A stretch of 64,000 nucleotides of DNA, from NCBI RefSeq assembly GCF_050436995.1, contig NC_134747.1, forward strand, positions 503,501-567,500, written 5' to 3'. The translations under genes were made by a program, and so were the position numbers. The stretch's first letter is position 1, and every line of letters begins with the position of its first letter. This document shows positions 12,628 to 24,420 of the stretch, piece by piece. The notes beneath the pieces are model-generated. The model did not search any database, was not told the DNA's origin, and saw only the letters and a list, made by a program, of their open reading frames with translations. The DNA is from Anticarsia gemmatalis (taxonomy: Eukaryota > Arthropoda > Insecta > Lepidoptera > Erebidae).

Positions 12628-13305
12628 TCTACCGTAAATAAATCGATTCCAGCAAAACTTAAAACTAATTTAAACCAGCAAATCTTTATTCTGCCATTTT
12701 CTTGAACGCAATGTCCTTAAATCTCTTGTTATTGATTGTGCAGACAATCGTTTTAATTAAAGAGGGGGCGATGGCTGGCGGTCCAGATTGCAGCAATAAG
12801 TCACCCTGCCGTGCTCCGTATTATAATTGGCGTTAAGTAGCAAGCCGAATGGACGGGCTGTGGGCTCAGGGTCAGTGGGACGTGGAAACAAATTATTGGG
12901 AGATTTCATTTAGATAGAAAAACATAATTGCTTTACTAGTTCTATGGTCTTTGTAGTCCTATAAGAAGGTACTAGATTACCTCAGCAAGTTTTAATTCAT
13001 GACTCAATATATTAAAATTTACGAAAGTTCTGATACTACTATTGTTTAATAACAGTCAACAACAAGAGGAATAAAAACGGAATTGGTTTCTTGGTAGAAT
13101 ATATAGGTACTGTAGTCCGATTCAAACCTAACTTTGAAGGAGAGCTCTTCATCTCAAATAGATATAGCAATGAAGAATTGAAACATTATGATGAAGGCCA
13201 AGCGCCTGTTGTTGATATTGGCCAGGTAGGGATTAAATACATATCTCTATATCCAAACGCAGGCTCATGAAAACTATACCCCTAGGGATATCAAGGATAC
13301 CTTAA

Positions 13306-13451
13306 CCCTTTGACCGCCACGGTCGGCTATTCTCGATAAATCAGAACGTGCTCACGACGCTTTCGTCGGCAAATGTCGACAAAAATAATAATATAGCGTC
13401 TTGAGCATTGTTTTGATTTGTTGAGTATAGTCGACCGAGGCGGTCAAACGG
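13306..13451. mobile_element. Short piggyBac-type MITE (146 bp)
   Basis: The ends CCCTTTGACCGCCACGGTCG and CCGTTTGACCGCCTCGGTCG (minus strand) match at 18 of 20 bases. TTAA lies on both sides (13302-13305 and 13452-13455). It has no coding content. Confidence 0.7.
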
Positions 13452-13866
13452 TTAAGCATGCCAAGGTATTGTATCCGACGTGCATGCGTGTATGTAGAGA
13501 TATCGAAAGATTTTTGTCAGTACCGATAATGAGTGCCAGGCTTTAGAGCGGTATAATGCAGACAAAAAATAACAATCATTAAGGAAAACTACATGAAAAA
13601 TAAAAAATAATATCTTCTCATAAAATATAACCACAATATTTGTTGTTAATTAAGTTGACAAAGCAACAGTTGGTCCAACAGGCAACAATGAGCTGTGATC
13701 GATGGCTCAATAAATCCGTACAGTTCCGCTCAATTCCACGAACTTGATCCACTGGGTAATTATGACTGATTGATGTTTATACAACGGTTATTAAAAAAAG
13801 TAGATAATTGACGTGATTGAAGTTTAATTTCGTTGCTACAAAGTAGTACAAATCACTGGCTATGAG

Positions 13867-14112
13867 GCGCTCATAGCCAATTGTACTCACCTGTCGGTAA
13901 ACGATCTGTGGGTTAAGCAATTCTTGTTGCGGTCATTCTATAGATGGGTGACCGCATAGTGGTATTTGAACTGGCAGATCCATGCTTTGGAGGAAACGTA
14001 AAAGTCGGTCCCGGTTGTTATTAAATAAGATAACAGTCGTTAAGCCATGTCAAAGGCCTCTCGGCCGGCTTGAACAACTTTGACACTAGGTGGACCACTT
14101 ACCATACGACAA
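13867..14112 (+). mobile_element. 5S rRNA-derived SINE C
   Basis: GTGGGTTAAGCAATTCTTG and ATAGATGGGTGACCGCATAG correspond to box A and the intermediate element of 5S genes. It ends TTGACACTAGGTGGACCAC. Confidence 0.7.
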
Positions 14113-14127
14113 ACAAACAGTATCAAT

Positions 14128-14160
14128 CAGCCTAACTTTTCTTCCAACTATGTTGGAGGT
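14128..14160 (-). mobile_element. SINE D 3'-end scrap
   Basis: CAGCCTAACTTTTCTTCCAA and CTATGTTGGA are the reversed last 30 bases of family D, joined 15 bp after a SINE C. Confidence 0.5.
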
Positions 14161-14570
14161 AATGTTGTCAATCTTTTTTGCTTGCGTATAGTCCTCTCTG
14201 AAGAAACCTCACTCAATTTTCATCACGACATCTAAAATTTTCACCTAACAACTTATGTAATGTATTGAAAGATGTAGGAAAAATAGTACCTACATGAAGA
14301 CACCTCGACCTCTTATTATATAAGAAATACGTGTATGTATACATAGTCCTGTGAATAACGCCACGCAAAATACTTTGAATTCTCTCTGTATAGCAAGAAA
14401 ATAGGACGAGTTTAACATTACAATGGATTTCCTTTAAATAAAATGTTGTGGACATTCTGTGTGAGCTATTTTAGATACGATAATGTTATTTCTTGTCCAT
14501 TTGGGATTTAACTCGAGAGTATTAATACTAAATAGTATAAAAAATATTATTAAGTGGAAGAGCCTATTTT

Positions 14571-14718
14571 TTGAACGCGCTAATCTCAGAAACTAAGGTT
14601 CAAATCGATTTCGAGTAATTATTTTTGTGTTAAATAGTCCATTTATTGAGAAAAGCTTTAGACTATATAACTTAAGGGTGTGGCTGATAGGAGTGGAGTA
14701 ACAACGAGAAATATCAAA
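14571..14718 (+). mobile_element. Helitron (GCGCTAATCTCAG family), internal part
   Basis: TTGAACGCGCTAATCTCAGA, AATAGTCCATTTATTGAG and GGAGTGGAGTAACAACGA match the copies at 60961 and 63033. Both ends are lost. Confidence 0.55.
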
Positions 14719-14964
14719 GGCAAGGGTCTCCTCCCGTGATGAGGGAGGGATTAGGCCATGAGTCCACCACGCTAGGCAAGTGCGGATTGGGGACTTTGCA
14801 AACCTTCAAGAACTGGTATAAAGAACTCTCAGGCATGCAAGGTTGTAATTATTTCTAATACACATGACTACGAAAAGTTGAGTGGTTAGTAGTGGTGGTG
14901 ATTGGTGTGTTGCCTCGGGTTCAAACCTACAACCACTTGCATGGGTAGTATCAACTTATACCAC
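14719..14964 (-). mobile_element. SINE B, partly deleted
   Basis: GGCAAGGGTCTCCTCCCGTG at one end and GGGTTCAAACCTACAACCAC at the other. The middle (ACATCGTGAGG region) is shortened. Confidence 0.7.
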
Positions 14965-15738
14965 ATATTATTATACTATGATTACAAACATGAACAGTCA
15001 CACAAACATGCTCTCAGTCATAACCGAGTTAGTATAACCGGGTTACTCGATCCGTCTGCGTCACAACAAGATTAGCTGCGAGCTAATATCGCCACTACAC
15101 CGACATCGGACACTGCGATTGTGTTATCGGTCATTAGCAAACGTAGGCTTTGGAGAACTTCGCGCTAACTTGTCTCGAAGCTCCTTCATCCGTACTTGTG
15201 TCAGACAAATATAGTCCAGTCATTTGGTAAAAAAGGGGGGCTACCTAAAGGTTTTGTTATGGTTAATTTTTAGAAATTGTTTAACCCATACCATTACCCA
15301 AGGGTCTCCTCCCAAACAAGGAGAATTTCCTCCCCTGTTTTTAGAATTAGTTTCCAAAAAGACAATTAGGCAATATTTCTATAAATATTTCTAGTTATAT
15401 ACCAAATCTGGAATAACGGATCGGACGACTCGGAACGAACGGATCGGATAACTGCAGTATATAACAAATACAAAAATATAGATGAATAGCAGAGCAAAAC
15501 TTTCTCAGTTATAATTATCGAGAGTTGTGCAAGAAATCTGCCAGATAACTTGTCGATAAGTTACGAAAAGTTCCGACTAGTTCCGGAAACTTGCGAATAG
15601 GTTCCGATAATAATATATGTTGGTATAATCAGTTATACAGAGAAATGCCTAGTCATATCATAGTGTTATTATAACAATCATTTATTTCGACCAAACGACC
15701 ATACACAGAAAATTACACAGTAAAAAAAATGACTGATT
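14965..15738. other. Gene-free stretch
   Basis: It contains a scrap resembling the SINE B end at about 15298-15345 (AAGGGTCTCCTCCCAAACAA) and short repeats around AAGTTCCGACTAGTTCCGG at about 15560. No gene. Confidence 0.4.
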
Positions 15739-15920
15739 AAGGTCACCACGCCGCTATCATTGCGCCAGGGAGGTCGTGGTGAGTTCGATTCCCACACAGA
15801 ACAATTATTTGAGCGATGCACAAATAATTGTTTCAGGTCTGGTTGTACTTTGTGTCTGTATGTTTGTAAACGTCCCCGCGACACAAGAGCAGTTCTTAGT
15901 ACAGGAATTGTCTTTTTTAA
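15739..15920 (+). mobile_element. SINE A
   Basis: Its head lacks the first bases (starts at AAGGTCACCACGCCGCT). Box B AGTTCGATTCCCACA is present, and the copy runs to GTCTTTTTTA. Confidence 0.75.
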
Positions 15921-16944
15921 AAAGAAAAAAAAATCTATTTCAAAGCGCTATAGAAGCAGTCAAATACACTGCTTATCATTGAAAAAATCAAAGTATTCAA
16001 AAATCCGGTGGCGTTAAACCTTTTGAACGAGTTCTAAGTTCGTTTTATTCATACTTCTCCCGTTCAACAAAACTTGGAGTCACGTCGTCTCTAATATTAT
16101 TAATCAAATATAGGTAATTTCTTTCTAATTTGTCGCCGAATCGCGTAATAATGAAACCGAGGGGAGTAACGGAACCCCACTTGTTACGAAAACGATCCTT
16201 TTGATTAATTAAAATTGATAGAAGGTTTTCAAGTAAGTTGTGAGAGGTAGCGGGAGAGTTTTACTGATAGTTGCTTTATGCTTTGTAATGTAACGCAGAT
16301 CGAAAAATATTTCATTCATAATAAATTATAATTAAAGTGTATATATTAAACGATTTATATTTTTTGTTTAATATCATAAAATTATCAAAGGACAACGTTT
16401 AGATACTATAAATGTAAGCCAAGAGCTGTCTAAAAATGGTAATAAAGTCGTCCTTAAGTAATTGCCAGACGCACCGTAAGGTACTTACAAAAACTTTTGA
16501 CTAATTAGAGCAATATAGTAATATTTGTAAAGGCAAAAAAAAAACAATTAAAACGTGAATTCGTGAGTAATAATTATTAAAGTTGTAAGTAAATAGGCGA
16601 AATTTATCTATTCTATTAAAACAATAATTTCTGAGCTAGGTGTAGCCAAGAGCTATTTATTAGATTTAATAAAGGTGAGAACAAAATTAAATAAAACGTA
16701 ATTAATAAACATTAAGCGAAAGCCGCAACAATGAGTGCAAATGAACGTTTATTTAAACGAATAAAGTTTTAAACCGAGTGCTAATGTGCTAGTGTAACAA
16801 TTAGCGATAATCCGTTTTAATTAATTTGCAATCATTGAAAGTCTGATTATACAATTAGTGTAAATAAATTATGTTAGGTTAACTGTCGTTCGCAGCTTTA
16901 TAATCAATTGTTAGTGGAAATTTATTACTAAATAACAAATTTAT

Positions 16945-17115
16945 TGCCACCGTGGCGCAATAGTTAGGGTTGCTACGCCGCTACCAGTGCTTCTGGGTGG
17001 TCGTGGGTTCAATTCCCACACAGAAAACATATTTGTGCGATCCACAAATAGCATGTTGTTTGGATGTTTGAAAAGTCCCCGCGATACAAGAGCATTTCTT
17101 AGTGCGAAAGTTGTC
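16945..17115 (+). mobile_element. SINE A with internal deletion
   Basis: The copy has the complete head GCCACCGTGGCGCAATAG, box B GGGTTCAATTCCCACA, and the end AGTGCGAAAGTTGTC. The GGTCTGGTTGTAC segment is deleted. Confidence 0.75.
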
Positions 17116-17806
17116 ACTAACGAAAAAAATAGAAGCATTCCAGTAGCTCATTGATAAGAAAAGTCTAGCACATGCAATGGAAAGAGTTGGCAATTCGTTG
17201 ATCTGGCCAGTTTAAAAAATAAGGCTAAAAGCTATTGAAATGAAAAAAATCAAACTAAAACTTCGACTGTAAACTTATACAAAGTGTCAGCAATTTACGT
17301 ATGGTAGATTGGCACTATCCCCTTATCACGTAAACTCAAAATCAGTTCAAGAATTTTTTATCAAAAGAGATAGCGGATCAACCGCTATCTCTCATGCCTT
17401 ATGCCATCAAAAATGTGAATTATTTTATTCAGAACCTGCCCTACCTGTACAGGTGAGTGATAAATAATTCAAAGGACGAGCATCGAACTTGTGACGTCTC
17501 GGAATCTTCAGTAATCCCGTTACGAGTTGCCAACAAAAGTTGCTGGACGAGTTGCCAGCCATTATCGCGGATATTTTTTGCAAAGTTTTGCTTTGGAATT
17601 ATTGTGACTTGCAGTTTTCAGATTTTATGGTTTTTTTATTCCTTTTACATACATAATAATATGTATATACCCGATATATGACGTTAGGCCCGCGTATTAT
17701 TACATGGGACCAGCATAGCTAATAGCGAAATGTGGGTGTATTTCATACCACTGCCTACCTTCGGGCATAACAGGCGTGATGCTATGTATACATTAAGTTT
17801 TGTTTT

Positions 17807-18157
17807 AAAGACAACTCCCGCACTAATCATTGCTCTTGTGTCGCGGGAAATTTTACAAACATACAAACACGGACACAAAGTACAACCAGAGCTGAAATAA
17901 CTATTTGTGAATAGCACAAATAATATTATAATGCAACGGGTCTTATACGCGATTGAAAATTTAAAGGTTAGGATACCTTATTTGCTGCCCGACGTTAAAT
18001 TTTCAATCGCGTATAAGACCCGTTGCATTATAATATTATGTGTACTAGTCGCGAGAGTTTAAAAACATTAATAGCACAAATGTTTGTTCCGTGTGGGAAT
18101 CAAACCTACGAGCTCTCGATGCACTGGTAGTGGCGTTATCCACTACGCCACGGAGGC
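17807..18157 (-). mobile_element. SINE A split by a hairpin insertion
   Basis: The two halves (17807-17921 and 18070-18157) form one reversed family A copy. The split is in the ACAAAT hairpin region, and AATAGCACAAAT is repeated on both sides of the insert. Confidence 0.75.
17922..18069. mobile_element. 148-bp insert with perfect 45-bp inverted arms
   Basis: The arms at 17920-17964 and 17995-18039 are perfect reverse complements separated by 30 bp. A 12-bp direct repeat (AATAGCACAAAT, 17910-17921 and 18070-18081) flanks the insert. The arms lie at one end, leaving about 30 bp of unpaired sequence before the second direct repeat. The superfamily is not assigned. Confidence 0.65.
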
Positions 18158-18867
18158 TTTAAATATCAGAAATTTAGTCATTCATATAATTACCAGATCA
18201 CTAATTGCTGAACTATCAAAATTACAGTCCGTTAACGAAATGACGTCACAATAACAATAGCGTTAGTTAATTTTAATTACACATTGTTAATTAAATTGCA
18301 CATACAACACGTGTTATTGATGTTTTAGATAATGATATTAGCATGTGGTATTTTGAAAATTATGCAGGATCGCGGTAGTACGATTAGGCGGAATCAAATT
18401 TTGGGTCAAACATATTTTTTAACTTAAGCTGGGATCCTAGTTACCATTAAAAGCATATATTCACGTACATAGTGCATAGTGAAATAGAATATTTTAAGTA
18501 ATTTTGATACCAGATTATAGCTTGCCGACGGAATGAATGAACCTATTAAATTCTCATCGTGTTTACGATGCGGAAAGCAACTAAGTACTATGTGTACAGG
18601 TTGACTACATACTGAAAATGACTAGCCCATAAGGATTTTGGTACAAAAATAAGCAACGCCGAAGGCAGTAGCTAGTTATTATATCAGAAGTTATTATGAT
18701 ATATGTATGTTAGGAAAGTATGAAGATTACTACGGACATCAAAGTGGAGACCTATCACAAGTGCCACTCGTGCGTATGGGATAACCACAGAGTATAAAAT
18801 ACAGAGAGGAGTTGTAGCACCACCGTGGCCTGATAACTACCTAATCTAAATAAAAAAAAATATATAA

Positions 18868-18965
18868 CTAGCTTCTGCTCACGACTCCGTCCACGTGAAA
18901 AGATTATGTAGTAATTTTTTTTAATAGATAAATCGTAATACAAACCTTATAAACCCCTATCTACA
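18868..18965 (-). mobile_element. Helitron fragment, 3' half
   Basis: CTAGCTTCTGCTCACGACTC and CGTCCACGTGAAAAGATT match reversed Helitron 3' ends. Confidence 0.45.
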
Positions 18966-19029
18966 AATGTTTTTAAGTTTTTCTATTAAACGCGTGTATA
19001 CGTTCCATGTATTAGTCGCCTTTACACTC

Positions 19030-19194
19030 ACACTCTATCGCGCAAGAAATAACAATCGTGCGTGAAAGAGGAAAGGGGAAAGGGAAGACCGCGCCGCGCT
19101 CATCTGTCAAGCCCGCGAACAAAATCGCGAGCGAAGAGCGCGCCGGCTTTCCCGTGCGTAATACTACAAGCTGCTAAGAACGTGCGATAGAGTG
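19030..19194. mobile_element. CpG-rich element with CACTCTATCGC ends
   Basis: Inverted ends ACACTCTATCGCGCA and TGCGATAGAGTGT enclose a block unusually rich in CG (for example CGCGCCGCGC and GAGCGCGCCGG) in AT-rich surroundings. Only one copy was seen, so its mobile origin is inferred. Confidence 0.35.
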
Positions 19195-19199
19195 TCCAT

Positions 19200-19347
19200 C
19201 TTATTCATATAGGTATATACACTATAAACCTATTTTAGTTAAAAAGCTACTATTATATGTTTTCTCTCTTTCATTTTGCTAAGGAGTGAAAGAAACAAAA
19301 CACTTTGTAAGCCTTTCATAACTTCATAATATATTTTTATGAATAAG
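19200..19347. mobile_element. MITE with CTTATTCAT ends
   Basis: The inverted ends CTTATTCATA and ATGAATAAG bracket ACTATAAACCTATTTTAGTT and GCCTTTCATAACTTCATAAT. The same core occurs at 39606 and 62782. Confidence 0.5.
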
Positions 19348-19580
19348 AGGGTGTGTGTGTAAAGCTGGCTATTGAGTTGACACTCTGCTATAACAAGTAT
19401 TCTGTGCCTCTGGTCCCCAGTCGTGCGTGGAGCGACGTGCGTCTGCAAGATTTTGTTGAAATATATTTGAATTGTACTTATATCGACCTGCAACTGACTG
19501 GTGTGTAGTTGAACTACAGAGTTGAAGGTAGTTTTATTCTTTAGCTGCACTTATGTTTGATGTATGTGGAAATTAACAGG

Positions 19581-19631
19581 AACACGCATTTTACCTTAAA
19601 TTGCCTAACGTTTCAGCGCCTGTTCAGCCTT
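19581..19631. mobile_element. Half copy of the ACACGCATTTTAC MITE
   Basis: ACACGCATTTTACCTTAAAT, GCCTAACGTTTCAG match the left half of the copy at 53422. Confidence 0.45.
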
Positions 19632-19648
19632 TTTTTTAACAAACTTGA

Positions 19649-19768
19649 ATATTATTTGTGCGATCCATAAATAATTGTTTCGAATGTGGTTGTGCTTTGT
19701 GTCCGTTGTTTGTATGTTTGTAAAAGCCCTCGCGACACACGACCAATTCTTAGTGCGGGAGTTCTTTT
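19649..19768 (+). mobile_element. SINE A, headless
   Basis: It begins at ATATTATTTGTGCGATCC and ends TTAGTGCGGGAGTTCTTTT. The tRNA-like head is absent. Confidence 0.7.
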
Positions 19769-20153
19769 TAGTTAAAATAAAAACAGTTTAATCATTTAGT
19801 AATTAATAAATAATTATCAATCAAAGCGTATAAGACAGACTATGTTTGAATTTAGTATTATTATGAATTGATTTAATATACAATTCAAAGGAAACGAGTA
19901 ATATTACGATTTATCAAAGTACTAACATACTTCAATTGTTCTTAGTTCAATAAACGTAAAATTTCCAAGCGATATTAAATCCATTCTCAAGAGTGTTTAA
20001 GTAAGAAGTCAAACAGAAACAGAACGATCAATTCTCTCCGCCATTTGAAGTTCTTCCACAAATCTTATTAAAGGGACTGTTACAAATCCTGATTATAAAC
20101 AAACGAGGCCGACGGCCGACGGACGAACGCCGAAAGCCGACTTCGGGAATCAA

Positions 20154-20889
20154 TTAAAAGTTATCGCAAGAACTGTTGTTATTTACCGGAACGGGCGTAC
20201 ATTGATCTATGTACGTACATAATTGTACAATATATTTATTGTTGAGCTGACTAATTTCTTTGTTGGTTTCAAAGTTCAAGTCACAACAATTACCAATCGT
20301 ATTTAAACAAATAATATTTAATAATATGGCTACAAATGTCCCACTGCTGAGCAAGGGTCTCCTCCCGTAATGAGGAACGGGTTAGGCCTTGAGTCCACCA
20401 CGCTGGCCCTTCAAGAACTGTTCTAAAGAACTCTCAGGGATGCAAGGTTGCATCAGGATGTTTTCCTTCACCGTTGGAACAAAGTGATAATTATTTCTAA
20501 TATAACTTCGAAAAGTTTATTAACTTGATTGAAACCACGAGGCAAGATTATGCCTACACATTTGTAGTAGGCACAATGTGTTAGGAAATAAGAGTGTTCC
20601 TATATATTAACTGTTTTCCTACGTGTTGGGAAATGGATATATGTTTACACTTACGTTTCATTAGGCTTAGAGTTTGTGGCGTACTTTTGTGGAATAATTT
20701 CTAAAGGACTCGGTCTGAATACTAATTTTAAAATGGTTACTTTTTTACGGAAAGTTAATACAGTTAGCTTGTGTGAGTCAATGATAATATCGTTCCACAT
20801 TGCATCAAGCATCGTGGGTTTGATTGTAAAATGAAATAAAAATAAGTATATATCGTTGAGTTTCGCTGTGTATTGTAGCCACGAAGTGT
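20154..20889 (-). other. Orphan candidate exon pair (unsupported gene fragment)
   Basis: An 84-codon open stretch on the minus strand (to 20655) ends exactly at a strong donor, GTAAGTG. An in-frame continuation from a possible acceptor at 20250 encodes 32 residues ending NNNSSCDNF and a stop at 20154. The composition looks protein-like, with Cys near the C-terminus and phase 2 at the junction. The acceptor has a poor pyrimidine tract and no upstream exon was found. I do not recognise a family. Confidence 0.18.
20337..20518 (-). mobile_element. SINE B, headless
   Basis: From CCCACTGCTGAGCAAGGGTC to TAACTTCGAAAAGTTT. The tRNA-like head is missing and the TTGGGGACTTTGC segment is deleted. Confidence 0.7.
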
Positions 20890-20958
20890 CTGTTTGTAAC
20901 ATGCTTAAAACATTTCTAATTAAAAGAATTATAAAAAGAACTAGCGATTACTCATAAT

Positions 20959-21048
20959 TCTGAGTATATTTAACGGTGGTTTATCTATTTAATAGCGTTT
21001 AAATTCATTTAAAAATCGCCGTATAAATGTACCTCTGAAACCGGGGGT
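20959..21048. mobile_element. Harbinger-like palindromic MITE (diverged)
   Basis: The outer arms TTCTGAGTATATTTAACGG and the end CTCTGAAACCGGGGG match the other copies. The left terminal CCCCCGG is lost. Confidence 0.6.
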
Positions 21049-22850
21049 GAGTAATATCAAACTTTTGCCGAATACTTAAAACAACATTTATAAAACGCTA
21101 TGGGACTATGGAAATATTTTATTACCATTTTACAGTTATAGTTATTATCAATTACTGTCGTATTAACATGAACAAACCACATACGCTCGATTCAAAAAAC
21201 CAATCCCCAAGCTAACAATAAGCAGCAAATCATCAGCCAGATACAAACTAACCTTACACCACTACATTAGGATTCCTTCACAGCGAGAGCTATTACACAG
21301 ACAAATCACAGAACAGATCCCAACAAATATCTCCAGTACAGGCTTTCAGTCTGAGCCTGGAGGACCTTTAGCTACATGTATTATGTATTGTGAAGTGAAT
21401 GTGGCTTTTTATTTTGTATTGTGTAGTGTAAATAATTATTTTTGTAACGGGTGATTGATGAAACTTTATTTTATTTGGTTTTGATTAGTGGTTAATCTCT
21501 TTTTTGTGTTTATGAATTTGCCCTGTGATAAAAGTTTGAATTTCATGTTATTTCAGTTTCATTAAATATGTGAATGGCTTATAATCTTCCTGGGAATAAG
21601 AAAGTTTACTTATACTACTTTCTCGACTGCCATTGTGGTCTATGCCGTAGTTCAGTATTATGTGGCTGTTGATCACGAGGTCTCTGGTTCCATTTTCGGT
21701 TAGAGTAGAGTACAAAAAATATTTTATTCAAACATTCTTAATAACAGCCCAAAGTTCTGAATGCCGCAGTAAACTTACTAACATGACTGTTCTACCTCTG
21801 CCTACGCCATTACCACAACACAAAATTTAAAACCCACAATAAAAAAACACCCTATTTTTGTCGCAAACACATTTGTAGCAAAGCAAGTGCGTTTGTAGCA
21901 AAATTGTAGTTACGTTTTGCAGCAAACTGGCATTAAAACATAACTCTTGTACTGCGAGCGTTTAGTGCGTCACTTTATGTGCACTCATTACGACTCATTA
22001 TTATTTTTTAGCTAAGGGGTGAGTTACATGATGGCTTTCAAAAGTACATGAGCCATGGTTTAATTGGTCGCCATGTCGCATGTATTGGCCCGGTGTTGGG
22101 AGTTCAATTTCAATACGAAACTAATATTTATTTTAAAGCGATGATTGTCGATTATGTCTGTACTTTATGGAGTCAATAACATCGTATAGACAAAATATTA
22201 GGCGTTATTTTTAGGTGTAACAAAAAGGTATGAAAAGCTTTCAATACGATATTATCGAGTCCATATTGTTTAACGTTTTGTCAAATATACTTTAGTATGT
22301 CCAAGTACAGAGTTATTTTAAGGGACTAAGCCACGATTGACTATGTAGTTTATTATTTTTAGTCTTAACTGTGCCTCAAAAACCGGGTTAGAGAGTTTTG
22401 TTGCTTCTAAAGGGTAAAGACCTTGTTTTATTCGGTTGCATGCATTCAAACCTGAAAGAGCAAATCGAATAAAGAGAACGAAACCGATTCTCATGAAGTC
22501 TTTTTATTTTGCATTTTCTGGATGCTTTTTTAAAATGAATTTATTTAACGAAGCACACATACAAATGTAGTTGGTACCCCTTATTTCAATGATTAACAAT
22601 GATCATAATGTCAATAGTACAGTGATAATGGAATGTACTACTTTTAAAAGGCGCCACGATTGCGCCTTTTTCACTCTTTTTACCTATTCTTTCTGACCTG
22701 TGTTCTAAGGTATAAACATATCCGATCCATCAAAATTGCAACACACAGTCAAATTTTTAGAGTATAATGTGCATACGCCTTTAGATCAACAATGTGTTGA
22801 AGTAATAAAACTCCATACAAACCGTACTCATAACTCAAGAATCGTCGCAT
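21049..22850. other. Gene-free stretch
   Basis: It contains a tRNA-like scrap near 21640-21710 and the degenerate SINE at 22048. No coding support. Confidence 0.45.
22048..22165 (+). mobile_element. Degenerate SINE A-like head
   Basis: GGTTTAATTGGTCGCCATG and GGGAGTTCAATTTCAATACG line up with the family A head and B-box. The rest is strongly diverged. Confidence 0.4.
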
Positions 22851-22940
22851 TATTACTGGTAATTACTGCGAATTACCACGCCTTACTGTGTATTACCAAG
22901 TATTACCACGCATTACCACGCATTACTGCATTTACTACGT
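22851..22940. repeat. 10-bp periodic ATTAC array
   Basis: Nine consecutive 10-bp units carry ATTAC or TTACT at a fixed register, for example TATTACCACG and CATTACCACG. The units differ at one to three bases. Confidence 0.75.
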
Positions 22941-23164
22941 GTGACGAATGTAGTCGTTACAGACGTTTTACAAGCTTATTTGTACGTTTAAGTGGGTTTA
23001 GAGGATTATGAGCTGTGTTAAAGCGAGTTATGGTACAAAGTAGTTTTTATTGCTGGGTGCTTTAACTACGCAGCTGGTGCAGGATAACAGTGGCTTAGTA
23101 ACTTTAAACTTTCACGTTACATGACTATTTTCACATGAGAAATAACGTTATACACACTCTATAG

Positions 23165-23326
23165 TCCCTAAACTCAGTTGACAACTGGTGTGCGTAGGAT
23201 TGATAGCCACTATGCAATACATTGCTGCTTTGACGTAACGTGTTTATCACTGTAATCTAAGGGAGGAAACAATGTTCAGCGTAGTAACTTTCAAATAGTT
23301 GTCAAATGAGATACGTGATAGCCCTT
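23165..23326. mobile_element. MITE-like repeat (GTTGTCAAATGAGATACGTG end)
   Basis: AACTCAGTTGACAACTG near one end and TAGTTGTCAAATGAGATACG at the other form imperfect inverted ends. The copy at 30906 is its reverse complement. Confidence 0.45.
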
Positions 23327-23690
23327 ATCAGGAATTTAGATTTGAAATTTCATAAGACTAGTGAAACCGAATGTATGCGGTCAGCCTTATCAAATTACCT
23401 TTCCTAATTATTGTTGAACAATAGTACGAGAGGTATGATAAATTGTGATCTAAAACAAGTACGATGCAAACCCCTGAAACCTCAGAACTTCGTGTAAAAG
23501 AGTACGTTTGTACTCGTATGTCTTCAGTAAAATTGTTTGATGTGACAATGTGTTGAATCCCGCGTAAGTATCGGTGCTCGGTGTTGATGAAATGCTTTGT
23601 TATAATTATTTATGTGAGGTTGCGACGACACATGAGCATCCCTCTGACACACGGACAAATAGAAAACATTTTTAAACATACACTTATAAT

Positions 23691-23920
23691 CAGCTTAGCC
23701 TTTCTTCCAAACTATGTTGGAGTCCGCTTCCAGTGTCACCTGATGCAACTAAATATCAGTATTTACATGGAGCGACTGTCTATCTGAGCTCCACAACCAA
23801 GTCGCCTGGGCTATAACACGATACAATTCGTTAAGACTGGTTGTCAGACTTTCAAGCTTCTGACTACTGTTAACGACTGTCAAAGATCTTCGAAAATGAC
23901 AGCCGGGACCCACAATTACC
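23691..23920 (-). mobile_element. SINE D, headless
   Basis: Reversed from CAGCTTAGCCTTTCTTCCAA to GACAGCCGGGACCCACAATT. The 5S-like head is absent. Confidence 0.7.
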
Positions 23921-24420
23921 ACCTATACTCCACTACCTCTACATTTGGATAAATTTCATTAAAATTGATTAAGTGTTTTAGCCAGTCGAACTGTATTATA
24001 TAAAGTACGGATAAAATAGGTAAATTTGTAGATAAAAGATGTAAAATATCAGTCAAAATGTCTTTTATCTAACTGATATCTATTACTTTAACTAAAGAAG
24101 ATGAAAAGCCGACAGTACTCTTGACTAAGCCTGTCACTATAAATCAACACTTTAAAACTTCATAGATCACTATTTTCTCTTCAAAAATCTCCTCAAAATC
24201 CGTAGAAAAAATTAAACTAAATTCAAAGATTCTTCCCTGAGATAATCCACTAAGATTTTTTGTAAAAACATTTCACTTTTATAAAAAGTTCTAAGTAAGT
24301 TTGTTAAACTTTGAAATTCCGAACACTTAAATTTTGGAAGAATATTATTTACCTACTGTTCAATAAGTGAGATTTGCTTGAAGGTTTTAATAAAGAGAGA
24401 AAAAACTTAAAATTGTGTTC

